A stretch of 64,000 nt of DNA from Blautia glucerasea (GCF_013304385.1 NZ_JAAITU010000005.1:62001-126000), one strand, 5' to 3'; shown: positions 9,226-20,663, counted from the first letter of the stretch. A program made the numbers and translations. The notes: generated from the letters alone by a model not told the origin.

Positions 9226-9240
9226 ATATATTCATAAGTA

Positions 9241-9313
9241 TGGGGCCTATAGGGCTCGAACCTATGACCCTCTGCTTGTAAGGCAGATGCTCTCCCAGCT
9301 GAGCTAAGACCCC
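9241..9313 (-). tRNA. tRNA-Val (TAC)
   Basis: A 73-nt cloverleaf: acceptor GGGGTCT/AGGCCCC, D-arm TAGCTCAGCTGGGAGAGC, anticodon loop TTACAAG (anticodon TAC) and T-arm ATAGGTTCGAGCCCTAT. CCA is not encoded. It is the first tRNA of the three-gene operon. Confidence 0.95.
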
Positions 9314-9363
9314 ATGTATCAAGCTGTAAAAAAGTATTCATCCCTGTCACAACTTGCTTTGCT

Positions 9364-9393
9364 ATTATACTATCATATCCGTCACTTTGTCAA
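9364..9393 (-). promoter_or_regulatory. Promoter of the tRNA-Val/Met/Met operon
   Basis: Minus-strand TTGACA (complement of 9388-9393) and TATAAT (9364-9369), spaced 18 bases: both hexamers match the consensus perfectly, as expected of a strong stable-RNA promoter. Confidence 0.88.
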
Positions 9394-9458
9394 CAACTTT
9401 TTTAAATTTTTTGAGTTTTTAAAATAATAAAAAAAATATAATTTTTCCAAAAAACCAT

Positions 9459-9487
9459 TTGACAACCACTCATTTATATGGTAATAT
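9459..9487 (+). promoter_or_regulatory. Promoter of tRNA-Gly
   Basis: TTGACA at 9459-9464 and TAATAT at 9482-9487, spacer 17 bases, about 33 bases before the mature tRNA-Gly. It is back to back with the tRNA-Val operon promoter. Confidence 0.85.
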
Positions 9488-9519
9488 ATGTCTTGTCCTT
9501 GAGACAAGCAATAACAAAT

Positions 9520-9592
9520 GCGATAGTGGCGTAGTTGGTAACGCGCGACCTTGCCAAGGTCGAGACCGCGGGTTCGAGCCCCGTCTATCGCT
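9520..9592 (+). tRNA. tRNA-Gly (GCC), copy 1
   Basis: A 73-nt cloverleaf: acceptor GCGATAG/CTATCGC, D-arm GGCGTAGTTGGTAACGC, anticodon loop TTGCCAA (anticodon GCC) and T-arm CGGGTTCGAGCCCCG. CCA is not encoded. It is identical over its full length to the gene at 61626-61698. Confidence 0.96.
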
Positions 9593-9599
9593 CTTGATG

Positions 9600-9628
9600 C
9601 CGGAAGATTTTTCTTCCGGTTTTTTTTG
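9600..9628 (+). terminator. Terminator after tRNA-Gly
   Basis: CCGGAAGA (9600-9607) pairs with TCTTCCGG (9612-9619) and is followed by nine Ts. Confidence 0.92.
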
Positions 9629-9650
9629 TTTAGAATCTTCCAGTCAATTG

Positions 9651-9713
9651 CTGCATCCTGCGGAGCGTTTTTATACAAGGAAACATTATGGAGTAATTTC
9701 CTATTACATAAAA
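9651..9713 (+). repeat. Degraded copy of the structured intergenic repeat (modules M3+M4)
   Basis: CTGCATCCTGCGGAGCG at 9651-9667 matches the conserved tail of the elements at 17478-17495 and 47466-47485. The following 46 bases match the hairpin module at 17496-17544 closely, sharing GGAGTAATTTCCTATTACAT, but the left arm of the hairpin has decayed. The rest of 9629-9795 shows no gene. Confidence 0.75.
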
Positions 9714-9795
9714 TAACAGCAAAACTTCCTGCTATACGCTAAGAAGTCCTGCTGTCTTATTACTATATTTATAGCTCTGCTTTCTTTAAAATCAA

Positions 9796-10980
9796 TTAAT
9801 GGTGGAACAGACGGATTCCGGTAAATGCCATAACCATTCCATAGCTGTCACAGGTAGCGATCACATCTGCATCTCTTACAGATCCACCAGGCTGTGCAAT
9901 ATACTTCACACCACTTTTATGTGCACGCTCAATATTGTCGCTGAATGGGAAGAATGCATCAGAACCAAGTGTTACATCTGTCATCTGATCCAGCCATGCA
10001 CGTTTCTCCTGGGCTGTAAAAATCTCCGGTTTCTGTGTAAAGGTTTTCTCCCACTTACCGTCAGCCAGAACATCCATGTATTCCTCACCAATATACACAT
10101 CAATGGCATTGTCTCGTTCTGCTCTTGAAATCTCCTTTTTAAAAGGCAGGTTCAGCACCTTCGGACTCTGACGAAGGAACCAGTTATCAGCCTTCTGTCC
10201 TGCCAGCCTTGTACAATGCACACGAGACTGCTGTCCTGCACCAACACCAATAGCCTGTCCGTCTTTTACGTAGCATACAGAATTGGACTGAGTATACTTC
10301 AAGACGATAAGAGCCACTTTCATATCTCTTTTTGCTTCTTCTGAAAGATCTTTCTTAATAGTCACAATATTGGAGATCAGCTGATCGTCAATAGCCAGCT
10401 CCTGTCTTCCCTGTTCAAAAGTAACACCATATACCTGCTTATGTTCTACAGGTGCAGGCACAAAGTCCGGATCGATCTGGATCACATTGTAGTTGCCTTT
10501 TTTCTTCTGCTGAAGGATCTCCAATGCCTCCTGTGTATATCCAGGTGCGATCACACCGTCAGATACCTCTCTCTTGATCAAAAGGGCTGTATCTTTATCA
10601 CACACATCAGAAAGGGAAATGAAATCTCCAAAGGATGACATACGGTCTGCACCTCTTGCTCTTGCATATGCACATGCCAGCGGTGAAAAGTTCTTCCAAT
10701 CCATATCGTCTACCCAGTAGATCTTTGCAAGAGTCTCTGTCAGCGGAAGGCCAATGGAAGCCCCTGCAGGTGAAACATGCTTGAAAGATGTGGCAGCTGG
10801 GAGACCGGTAGCTTTCTTCAGATCGCGTACCAGCTGCCATCCGTTAAATGCATCCAGAAAATTAATGTATCCAGGTCTTCCTGAAAGAACCTTGATTGGA
10901 AGTTCTGATCCATCCTCCATGTAAATCCTGGAAGGTTTCTGATTTGGGTTGCATCCATATTTTAACTCTAATTCTTTCAT
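9796..10980 (-). CDS. purH: AICAR transformylase, stand-alone (C-terminal half of PurH)
   Basis: 394 residues, corresponding to the formyltransferase half of bifunctional PurH without its cyclohydrolase domain. It formylates AICAR with 10-formyl-THF in purine synthesis. The catalytic Lys-His pair is in TSFKHVSPAGAS (about residue 67), SVCYVKDGQAIGVGAGQQSR is near residue 235, and the protein ends in the family's characteristic RLFHH. AAGGAGG precedes the ATG. The missing cyclohydrolase is supplied by the adjacent upstream gene, and both follow a predicted ZTP riboswitch. Confidence 0.93.
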   Translation of the reverse strand: MKELELKYGCNPNQKPSRIYMEDGSELPIKVLSGRPGYINFLDAFNGWQLVRDLKKATGLPAATSFKHVSPAGASIGLPLTETLAKIYWVDDMDWKNFSPLACAYARARGADRMSSFGDFISLSDVCDKDTALLIKREVSDGVIAPGYTQEALEILQQKKKGNYNVIQIDPDFVPAPVEHKQVYGVTFEQGRQELAIDDQLISNIVTIKKDLSEEAKRDMKVALIVLKYTQSNSVCYVKDGQAIGVGAGQQSRVHCTRLAGQKADNWFLRQSPKVLNLPFKKEISRAERDNAIDVYIGEEYMDVLADGKWEKTFTQKPEIFTAQEKRAWLDQMTDVTLGSDAFFPFSDNIERAHKSGVKYIAQPGGSVRDADVIATCDSYGMVMAFTGIRLFHH

Positions 10981-11002
10981 TATTGTCTCCTCCTTCTTCT
11001 GA

Positions 11003-11716
11003 TTACTGATTCTTGTTTACGATCTTTGATGCATAGCTGCCTGTTGCAATATCAATGTATCTTACAAACAGAGATACTTTGTTGTCAGGATTCAGGCTGT
11101 TCCACAACAAATCTGCAAATGCATCCATATCATCCGGGATGGCTACCAGCTTAGGCTCTCCTTCGAAGCTTGGAAGCGGATTCCCGTCGCACTTGTATGT
11201 GTGGATAAAATGTCCTTCTCCTGCTTTTGCATTTGAATAGGCAAAGGTATATCTGTTGCAAGAAGATGGATCCCCATTATTGCTTTTCAAAATAGACATT
11301 GCATAGCTGTAGGAACCATTTTCCACATGCATAACACCGGAAATACGAGGCGTATAGTTTGGTCCATCTGGCTCAAATTCTCTGCTGCGAAGGGACTGTT
11401 CAAATGTAAGCTGATGATCCATTCCCTCATAGATGGTGTCTGTCTGATCACCATTTGTAACAATCGTCTTATTGCCCAGAACACGTACCGGAGCATAAAT
11501 GATCAAACTTGGATCAACCAGTTTGGAAGGGTCAAAGGCCTGTGTACGGATCCCCTCTCCTTCTTCTACAAAAATACGGTTTCTGCTGTTTTCACTTCTG
11601 CCCATGATAAAATATGCTGTTACAGCCTTTGTTCCATCTGCAGACCGTCCGATCACGATCCCTCTGCCAGGATAAGAATTTTCTTTCAGTTCTTTTTCCA
11701 GTGACAACATTTCCAT
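11003..11716 (-). CDS. purO: IMP cyclohydrolase, PurO-like
   Basis: 237 residues. It resembles the IMP cyclohydrolase family first known from archaeal PurO, with the N-terminal segment YPGRGIVIGRSADG and following AYFIMGRSENSRNR. The reaction closes FAICAR to IMP, the final step of de novo purine synthesis. Family assignment is from remembered motifs. The partner is the adjacent AICAR transformylase gene, 22 bases downstream, which lacks this domain. The start is supported by GGAGC 7 bases before the ATG. Confidence 0.87.
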   Translation of the reverse strand: MEMLSLEKELKENSYPGRGIVIGRSADGTKAVTAYFIMGRSENSRNRIFVEEGEGIRTQAFDPSKLVDPSLIIYAPVRVLGNKTIVTNGDQTDTIYEGMDHQLTFEQSLRSREFEPDGPNYTPRISGVMHVENGSYSYAMSILKSNNGDPSSCNRYTFAYSNAKAGEGHFIHTYKCDGNPLPSFEGEPKLVAIPDDMDAFADLLWNSLNPDNKVSLFVRYIDIATGSYASKIVNKNQ

Positions 11717-11758
11717 AATCTTTGCTCCTTTGCTTTACCTTTTCTCTTTTTTGTGTAC

Positions 11759-11787
11759 AAAAAAACCTGGGAAGCCCTCTTACCAGG
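11759..11787 (-). terminator. Expression-platform terminator of the ZTP riboswitch
   Basis: On the minus strand CCTGG (complement of 11783-11787) can pair with CCAGG (11766-11770) around a GC-rich loop, followed directly by seven Us (complement of 11759-11765). It begins immediately after the conserved riboswitch core, and its first bases could alternatively pair with that core. Confidence 0.75.
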
Positions 11788-11865
11788 CTGCCCAGGCGGT
11801 CGACATTTTCATATACTGCACTCCCTGTAGGTTTGCCCTACGATCCGCCAGTTGTGCAGCTCTTT
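11788..11865 (-). promoter_or_regulatory. Predicted ZTP (pfl-motif) riboswitch
   Basis: The minus strand carries ACTGGCGG (complement of 11845-11852) and, some 45 bases later, CCGCCTGGGCA (complement of 11789-11799). These are the two conserved cores of the ZTP/pfl riboswitch. It lies directly upstream of two purine genes and ends in a terminator. ZTP and ZMP accumulate when 10-formyl-THF is limiting, so the switch would raise AICAR transformylase when its folate cofactor is short. A covariance-model search would settle it. Confidence 0.9.
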
Positions 11866-11868
11866 TTT

Positions 11869-11897
11869 ACTATACAATAGATTTTTCCTATTTTCAA
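11869..11897 (-). promoter_or_regulatory. Promoter of the purO-purH operon
   Basis: Minus-strand -35 TTGAAA (complement of 11892-11897) and -10 TATAGT (11869-11874), spacer 17 bases, a few bases before the riboswitch. Confidence 0.8.
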
Positions 11898-11930
11898 GCC
11901 CCCAAAAATATTTGGTGTTGAAAAACCTAT

Positions 11931-11964
11931 TCACGCGCCAAGTCTCGCGGCTACTCGACTTGAA
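11931..11964 (-). repeat. Intergenic repeat module M1', inverted copy
   Basis: A 34-base stretch that matches 47393-47426 at 33 positions but lies on the opposite strand. It contains CAAGTC...GACTTG, a 6-bp stem, followed by GGCGCG. The last codons and the TAG stop of the amidase gene fall inside it. A 13-base fragment recurs at 48528-48540. Confidence 0.85.
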
Positions 11965-12733
11965 CCGCCTGAATCTCCTGAATGCGAGCCTGTATATCAG
12001 CCTTCATCTGCTCCCAGGCCTGAGGATTATCCACATAATATTTAGGGCATTCTTTCCCTGTTACATCATAATGCCGGATCACTGCATCCTGATCCAGTCC
12101 AAAACGCACACAAAGCCAGGCTGCCAGTTTTACGCAAGATTCATAAGTGGTATCATTAAACTTCCCGGTCTCGTCTGGATGGCAGCACTCAATAGACAAA
12201 GTGTCTACGTTCCTGGAATTGGTGGCATAGGACATCTCAGAAGATGGAATACACTGGATCACCTCGCCCTCCAGTCCAATCACGAAATGACTGCTTACCT
12301 TTGTCTCATGGGTCCAGGACAGATTCTCAAAATAATCCCTGTTGTCCTGTGCAGAGGCTCCCGGATTAGCTGTATAATGAATGGCAATATAATTAACCTG
12401 TGCAATGGGCAGTTGCGGCCTGGAATACTCATTAGGGGTAAGCAGCTGCACATCAATATACGGTGCTCCCTGTTCCTGCCACTGCTGAGGGCCATCGGAA
12501 GTACCTTCTGCACTGGATGCATTCTGACTGGTCATTTCCTCTGACTGATCTGCTGTATACTTTCTGTTGATCAGCCAGATCATGCAGACAAGGATCAGCA
12601 GCAAAAGGCTGCACGCAAGGATTAGCCGCCGGTTACGCTGCCGTATCCGCTGCCTTTTTCCAGGTATTGTTCTTTTCTCTTTATGTAAATCAGGCCGCCT
12701 TGGAAAAGACGGCCTGGGAGATTTATCTGTCAT
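11951..12733 (-). CDS. Membrane-anchored N-acetylmuramoyl-L-alanine amidase (Amidase_2 fold)
   Basis: 260 residues. An arginine/lysine-rich cytoplasmic tail (1-36) and one membrane segment (ILACSLLLLILVCMIWLI, about 38-55) are followed by a linker and an Amidase_2/PGRP domain (about 100-240). Zinc-ligand candidates are in IAIHYTANP and VIRHYDVTGKECP, and SSHFVIGLEGEVIQ is typical. It probably cuts the glycan-peptide bond of peptidoglycan outside the cell. It starts 2 bases after guaB and is likely cotranscribed. The C-terminal VQVE and stop are encoded by an intergenic repeat. Confidence 0.87.
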   Translation of the reverse strand: MTDKSPRPSFPRRPDLHKEKRTIPGKRQRIRQRNRRLILACSLLLLILVCMIWLINRKYTADQSEEMTSQNASSAEGTSDGPQQWQEQGAPYIDVQLLTPNEYSRPQLPIAQVNYIAIHYTANPGASAQDNRDYFENLSWTHETKVSSHFVIGLEGEVIQCIPSSEMSYATNSRNVDTLSIECCHPDETGKFNDTTYESCVKLAAWLCVRFGLDQDAVIRHYDVTGKECPKYYVDNPQAWEQMKADIQARIQEIQAVQVE

Positions 12734-12735
12734 AT

Positions 12736-14232
<1,497 letters not shown>

Positions 14233-14304
14233 TTATGTATTGTTCCATAGTTTAGCAAAAAAAATAATCAGTGTCAATACCGGGTTAGCCTTAAAAGTTC
14301 TTAG

Positions 14305-14359
14305 CATGACACACTGGGTCAGGCCGGAAAAACCTTGCCATGACACACTGGGTCAGGCC
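14305..14359. repeat. Tandem repeat, two 21-bp copies with a 34-bp period
   Basis: CATGACACACTGGGTCAGGC plus one further C occurs exactly at 14305-14325 and 14339-14359, with similar spacers (GGAAAAACCTTGC against AAAAAGACCTTGT). A weaker third unit follows to about 14405 and runs into the end of the next gene. It lies between guaB and the membrane-protein gene, upstream of guaB. No function is evident. Confidence 0.8.
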
Positions 14360-14386
14360 AAAAAGACCTTGTCACAACCTGTTTAC

Positions 14387-14893
14387 TCAGTCCAGAAAGA
14401 CCTTGCTTGGCGCACTGCTCCGAATCGCCTGGATCATCTTCTCATCCGGCTCCAGGATCACTTTGCAGGACTCTCCATTATCTCTGATGATCATGGCAAA
14501 ACGCTTGTGCTCTGCATTTCCAGAAGAAAAATCGTACACCTTCATCTTCTGGTTATTGTTGTAATAATCCATCCTGTGGGAGGTAAGGGGAGCTACCAGA
14601 TCTGCATTCTTAATATCCAGATTTTTAACTCTTTTTCTCTTGGATTTGGCCATGATCTTGTCAATGTCCAGTTCACCGTTCACATAAAGATACTCGTACT
14701 CCAGGTCTGTCCTTGGAAACAGTATAAAATACCCTGCCAGACCAAGAACCAGTGCCAGAAGCAGAGCAATTGGTGTGATAAACAAACCTGCCACAACAAA
14801 AAGTGCAGTAAATCCTATCACTGCGATCCGGACTGCAGAATCCGCTGCTGTTCGCTCTTTCTTTACCAGATGCTCCTGATATAAGTCACTCAT
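14387..14893 (-). CDS. Small membrane protein of unknown function
   Basis: 168 residues. Two hydrophobic stretches (about 22-44 and 46-60, AVIGFTALFVVAGLFITPIA then LALVLGLAGYFILF) are followed by a soluble C-terminal domain with YEYLYVNGELDIDKIMAKSK. I recall this as resembling a Lachnospiraceae family (possibly DUF6106), but I am not certain. AGGAG lies 7 bases before the ATG. It stands alone between guaB and groEL, so context gives no role. Confidence 0.75.
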   Translation of the reverse strand: MSDLYQEHLVKKERTAADSAVRIAVIGFTALFVVAGLFITPIALLLALVLGLAGYFILFPRTDLEYEYLYVNGELDIDKIMAKSKRKRVKNLDIKNADLVAPLTSHRMDYYNNNQKMKVYDFSSGNAEHKRFAMIIRDNGESCKVILEPDEKMIQAIRSSAPSKVFLD

Positions 14894-15010
14894 AACATCT
14901 TCTCCTATTTCTTTTTTTGTTTTTAATTTTTGTAATTGTCAGAAAGCTCAATTCAAGTGAGCAGCTTCCAGTACATCTTCTACTATTCCTGACATTTTTT
15001 TCAGTATATC

Positions 15011-15044
15011 ACAAAACAGGGCCAGCGTCTATGACGCCGACCCC
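15011..15044 (-). terminator. Terminator after groEL
   Basis: On the minus strand GGGGTCGGCGTC pairs with GACGCTGGCCC around ATA (15019-15044), followed by TGTTTTGT. The U-tract is short, so this is a moderate call. Confidence 0.65.
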
Positions 15045-15090
15045 AATTTATACTTTCTTTATGATGTGCCTCTTTATAATGTGGCTGGGA

Positions 15091-17021
<1,931 letters not shown>

Positions 17022-17065
17022 TTATGTCCTCCTTTATTATTGCAATGCTCTTCATTTCTAATTTA

Positions 17066-17092
17066 CTAGCACTCAATTAATATGAGTGCTAA
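17066..17092. promoter_or_regulatory. CIRCE operator (HrcA site) of groESL
   Basis: On the minus strand TTAGCACTC, 9 bases, then GAGTGCTAG; a single position departs from the perfect TTAGCACTC-N9-GAGTGCTAA inverted repeat. It lies just after the promoter -10, about 48 bases before the groES ATG. HrcA is the known repressor at such sites; its gene is not in the window. Confidence 0.95.
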
Positions 17093-17103
17093 TCACTGTC
17101 CCT

Positions 17104-17132
17104 ATATTATTGAATTTATCGCTTTTCTGCAA
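17104..17132 (-). promoter_or_regulatory. Promoter of groESL
   Basis: Minus-strand -35 TTGCAG (complement of 17127-17132) and -10 TAATAT (17104-17109), spacer 17. The CIRCE operator covers the transcription start region, as in other Firmicutes. Confidence 0.82.
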
Positions 17133-17312
17133 CTCTTTTCACGCTTATAGATTACAGTGTATTCTTTTAAAATCTTATTTATTCTTTATTTTTCTCTTGT
17201 TTTCTAATTTTTTTATTTTTATAAAAAAATGATGTAAACATAGCAGCAAGAGAAACAGCCAGCAAGCCAAGCCAGAATCCTACAGATACAGTATACACAA
17301 AGCCCATCATTG

Positions 17313-17544
17313 CGATGCATTTTTAGCAATAAGGACCTACGGAATAATTTCCTGATTACGGAACAAAGCGAACAAGTCCGCTTCAAACTCCCTGTATCCC
17401 TCAATCTTTGAGGGACTTGTTACGCTTTGCGCGCCAGATGCAGTCTGCTTTAGCAGACATATTCCTCATGCATCTGGTCGCATCCTCGCGGAGCGTTTTT
17501 ATGTAATAGGAACATTACGGAGTAATTTCCTATTACATAAAAAA
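17313..17544 (+). repeat. Composite structured intergenic repeat (modules M4-like, M1, M2, M3, M4)
   Basis: A mosaic between codY and groES. 17313-17362 is a degenerate M4 hairpin. 17361-17433 is M1: AAAGCG and ACAAGTCC pair with GGACTTGT and CGCTTT, with an inner CCTCAA/TTGAGG. 17434-17477 is M2: CCAGATGCA/TGCATCTGG enclosing GTCTGC/GCAGAC and the bulge ATATTCCTCA. 17478-17495 is M3 (CGCATCCTCGCGGAGCG). 17501-17538 is M4: ATGTAATAGGAA/TTCCTATTACAT followed by six As. A 61-codon reading frame across it is not a gene. 17133-17312 is AT-rich and shows nothing further. Confidence 0.85.
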
Positions 17545-17597
17545 GACTGCTGCAATCTCTGCAACAGCCTTCTGATCATCTGATATCCCAGCCCTGT

Positions 17598-18386
17598 TCA
17601 GGCTTTCTTGTTATTCTTCTGGGCTTTGATCTCCTCCAGTTCATCGAAGATCACTTCATTCAAAACCTTAATATAAGTTCCTTTCATACCTGAAGAACGT
17701 GATTCGATCACACCTGCACTTTCAAATTTGCGAAGTGCATTCACAATAACGGAACGGGTGATCCCTACTCTGTCAGCAATCTTGCTGGCAACCAGTATCC
17801 CCTCATCCCCATTCAATTCATCAAAGATATGGATGATGGCTTCCAATTCCGAAAATGATAAAGTATTAAAAGCAGACTTCACAACCTGCTTCTTACGGTC
17901 TTCCTCCGCATTCTCTTCATGCACCGCCCGCATCATCTCCAGCCCTACAACAGTAGTGCCGTATTCGCTGACAATAATATCTTCTATATCATATGGCCGG
18001 TCCTTACGGTACATAAATACCGTGCCAAGTCTCTCACCTGCAATGTCAATGGGATTGATAATCCCCTGGTAGCTTGCAGATACATGCTCAAACCCAAGCG
18101 TCTGGAGATTTACATTTTCTTTGGTAGACAGAACGCCCAGAAACCTTTCATTCAACATTCCATCCACATAGCCGCCAACTTTATCTTCAATCAGTTCTGT
18201 GATTTCCTCAACTCCAGGACATAAGCTTATACCTAATACCTTACCCTTCTTACTAAGTACAAGAATGTTGGAGCTTAGAGTCTCCATCAGAACCTGGCAG
18301 ATATCATTAAATACCACCTTGCTGGAGCTGCTGTTGTGAAGAAGCTTGTTAATCTTCCTTGTTCTATCCAGTAACTGAACGCTCAT
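17598..18386 (-). CDS. codY: Global regulator CodY
   Basis: 262 residues, family length. CodY senses branched-chain amino acids and GTP and represses starvation genes. The N-terminal GAF domain begins LLDRTRKINKLL. The C-terminal winged helix contains the highly conserved stretch ASKIADRVGITRSVIVNALR (about residues 200-220), followed by KFESAGVIESRSSGMKGTYIK-type sequence. It follows topA on the same strand with its own promoter. Its ligand GTP and targets such as ilvE tie it to guaB and ilvE nearby. Confidence 0.97.
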   Translation of the reverse strand: MSVQLLDRTRKINKLLHNSSSSKVVFNDICQVLMETLSSNILVLSKKGKVLGISLCPGVEEITELIEDKVGGYVDGMLNERFLGVLSTKENVNLQTLGFEHVSASYQGIINPIDIAGERLGTVFMYRKDRPYDIEDIIVSEYGTTVVGLEMMRAVHEENAEEDRKKQVVKSAFNTLSFSELEAIIHIFDELNGDEGILVASKIADRVGITRSVIVNALRKFESAGVIESRSSGMKGTYIKVLNEVIFDELEEIKAQKNNKKA

Positions 18387-18438
18387 ATTGTCCTCCTTTC
18401 ACTTCTTTTATGAAGCAATCCTGTAATCTGATATAATC

Positions 18439-18467
18439 ATACTACACGTTTTGCAGGATATTTACAA
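18439..18467 (-). promoter_or_regulatory. Promoter of codY
   Basis: Minus-strand -35 TTGTAA (complement of 18462-18467) and -10 TAGTAT (18439-18444), spacer 17, about 50 bases before the codY start. Confidence 0.65.
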
Positions 18468-18546
18468 GACATTTTTTACTATTTTTTTATTTTACCCGAT
18501 TTTTCAGGAAATATATCTTATTAATAAATATTGACTGAAAAAAGCA

Positions 18547-20625
18547 TTATTTATCCTCATCATCGGTTGTTTTCTGTTCCACATATCCACAGGTTTCCTG
18601 GCTGCATACCAGTTTATTGCCTTTTTCCACCATATAATTACCGCATTTTGGGCATTTCTTCTTAGACGGCTTCTGCCAGGACATAAAATCACATTCCGGA
18701 TTGTTCTCACAGCCGTAATATTTTCTGCCCTTTTTGGTCTTTTTCAGCACAACCTCACCGCCGCACTTAGGACACAGTACACCAATCTTTTCATAATATG
18801 GCTTAGTGTTTCTGCACTCCGGGAATCCAGGGCATGCAAGAAATCTGCCATGGGGACCATATTTGATCACCATATGACGTCCGCAGTTATCGCAGATCAC
18901 ATCTGTAACTTCGTCCTGGATATCTACTTTTTCCAGTTCCTTCTGTGCAGCATCCACATCTGCTTTCAGATCCGGATAGAAATTACGGACAACTGTCTTC
19001 CACTGTACTGTCCCTGCTTCCACGCAGTCCAGAAGACCTTCCATGGTAGCTGTAAAATTCACATCTACAATACTTGGAAATGCCTGTTTCATAATATTAT
19101 TTACAACTTCACCCAGTTCGGTTACATAAAGGTTCTTCTGCTCTTTGGACACATACCTTCTGCTGATAATCGTGGTAATGGTAGGCGCATAAGTACTTGG
19201 GCGTCCGATTCCCAGTTCTTCCATGGTTTTTACAAGGGAAGCCTCTGTATAATGAGCCGGCGGCTGTGTAAAATGCTGCTGTGGCTTTAATTCCTTTAAG
19301 GAAAGCTTCATGCCCTTTTCCAGACTCTGGCTTAATACATTGCCCTTCTTCTCATCATCTTCCTGGGTGTATACACACATAAAACCGTCAAAGGCCACCT
19401 TGGAAGCTGCAACTGTGAAGGTATATTCCCCTGCCCGGATCTTCACAGATGTGGTCTCATACTTGGCTGCTGCCATCCGGCTGGCTGCAAAGCGTTTCCA
19501 GATCAGCTGATAAAGCCTGAACTGATCTCTTGAAAGGGAGTCCTTGATCATCTGAGGAGTCCTGCTGATATCTGTAGGTCGGATCGCTTCATGGGCATCC
19601 TGGATCTTCTGTCCCTTTTTCACTGTTTTTTCGAAATGGGAAACATACTGCTCACCATAATTGTCTCCAATATAAGCTCTTGCAGCACTGTCAGCTTCCT
19701 CAGAGATCCTGGTAGAATCTGTACGCAGATAGGTGATCACACCTACTGTGCCGCTGCCCTTGATATCCACGCCTTCATACAGCTGCTGTGCCAGACGCAT
19801 GGTCTTCTGCGTAGAAAAATTCAATGTTTTGGCAGCCTCCTGCTGAAGAGTACTGGTAGTAAAAGGAAGTGGCGCATTCTTGGTGCGTTCTCCTTTCTTT
19901 ACCTCGGAAATCTCATACTCCTGCCCCTCCAGAGCCTTCAGTACCTGGTCCATCTCCTGCTTATTATGGATCTCCATCCGCTTGTCTGTGCCATAGAATC
20001 TGGCTTCCAGTGGCTTTTTCTCTCCATTTACAATGAAGTTTCCATCCAGGCTCCAGTATTCTTCCGGAATAAAAGAATTGATCTCATCCTCTCTGTCGCA
20101 GATGATACGTAAAGCTACAGACTGTACCCTTCCTGCACTTAAGCCTCTCTTCACCTTTACCCATAAAAGAGGACTGATGGTATAACCCACCATACGATCC
20201 AGCATACGCCTTGCCTGCTGTGCGTCCACCAGGTTCAGATTTAGTTCTCTTGGATGCTTCAGCGAATCCTTTACTGCAGTCTTTGTGATCTCATTAAAGG
20301 TGATCCTGTGCATTTTCTTTGGATCCTCTTTCAGAGCCTGTGATAAATGCCAGGAAATAGCCTCTCCCTCACGGTCAGGGTCCGTTGCAAGATAGATCTT
20401 ATCTGCTTTCTTCGCTGCCTTACGAAGTTTGGCAAGCAATTCTCCCTTTCCACGGATGGTTATATATTTCGGTTCAAAATCATTATCCACATCAATGCCA
20501 AACTGACTCTTTGGGAAATCCCGTACATGTCCGTTTGATGCCTCTACTTCATAATTTGCCCCCAAAAACTTCTTAATTGTCTTTACCTTTGCAGGTGACT
20601 CAACTATCACCAGATACTTTGCCAT
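18547..20625 (-). CDS. topA: DNA topoisomerase I
   Basis: 692 residues. A type IA enzyme that relaxes negative supercoils. The TOPRIM domain starts YLVIVESPAKVKTIKKFLG and has the acidic triad in ATDPDREGEAISWHL. The active-site tyrosine is in GVITYLRTDSTR (about residue 303). Three C-terminal zinc ribbons are visible: CDNCGRHMVIKYGPHGRF..., CPKCGGEVVLKKTKKGRKYY... and CPKCGNYMVEKGNKLVC. It follows dprA by 38 bases, the common comM-dprA-topA-codY order of Firmicutes. Confidence 0.98.
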   Translation of the reverse strand: MAKYLVIVESPAKVKTIKKFLGANYEVEASNGHVRDFPKSQFGIDVDNDFEPKYITIRGKGELLAKLRKAAKKADKIYLATDPDREGEAISWHLSQALKEDPKKMHRITFNEITKTAVKDSLKHPRELNLNLVDAQQARRMLDRMVGYTISPLLWVKVKRGLSAGRVQSVALRIICDREDEINSFIPEEYWSLDGNFIVNGEKKPLEARFYGTDKRMEIHNKQEMDQVLKALEGQEYEISEVKKGERTKNAPLPFTTSTLQQEAAKTLNFSTQKTMRLAQQLYEGVDIKGSGTVGVITYLRTDSTRISEEADSAARAYIGDNYGEQYVSHFEKTVKKGQKIQDAHEAIRPTDISRTPQMIKDSLSRDQFRLYQLIWKRFAASRMAAAKYETTSVKIRAGEYTFTVAASKVAFDGFMCVYTQEDDEKKGNVLSQSLEKGMKLSLKELKPQQHFTQPPAHYTEASLVKTMEELGIGRPSTYAPTITTIISRRYVSKEQKNLYVTELGEVVNNIMKQAFPSIVDVNFTATMEGLLDCVEAGTVQWKTVVRNFYPDLKADVDAAQKELEKVDIQDEVTDVICDNCGRHMVIKYGPHGRFLACPGFPECRNTKPYYEKIGVLCPKCGGEVVLKKTKKGRKYYGCENNPECDFMSWQKPSKKKCPKCGNYMVEKGNKLVCSQETCGYVEQKTTDDEDK

Positions 20626-20663
20626 GATAACTCTCCTAAGCTAAATCATAATGTAGTCACATG

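Noticed and set aside
17219-17404. A 61-codon frame between groES and codY
   Set aside because: Its N-terminal part is read from the intergenic repeat at 17361, and it has no ribosome binding site.
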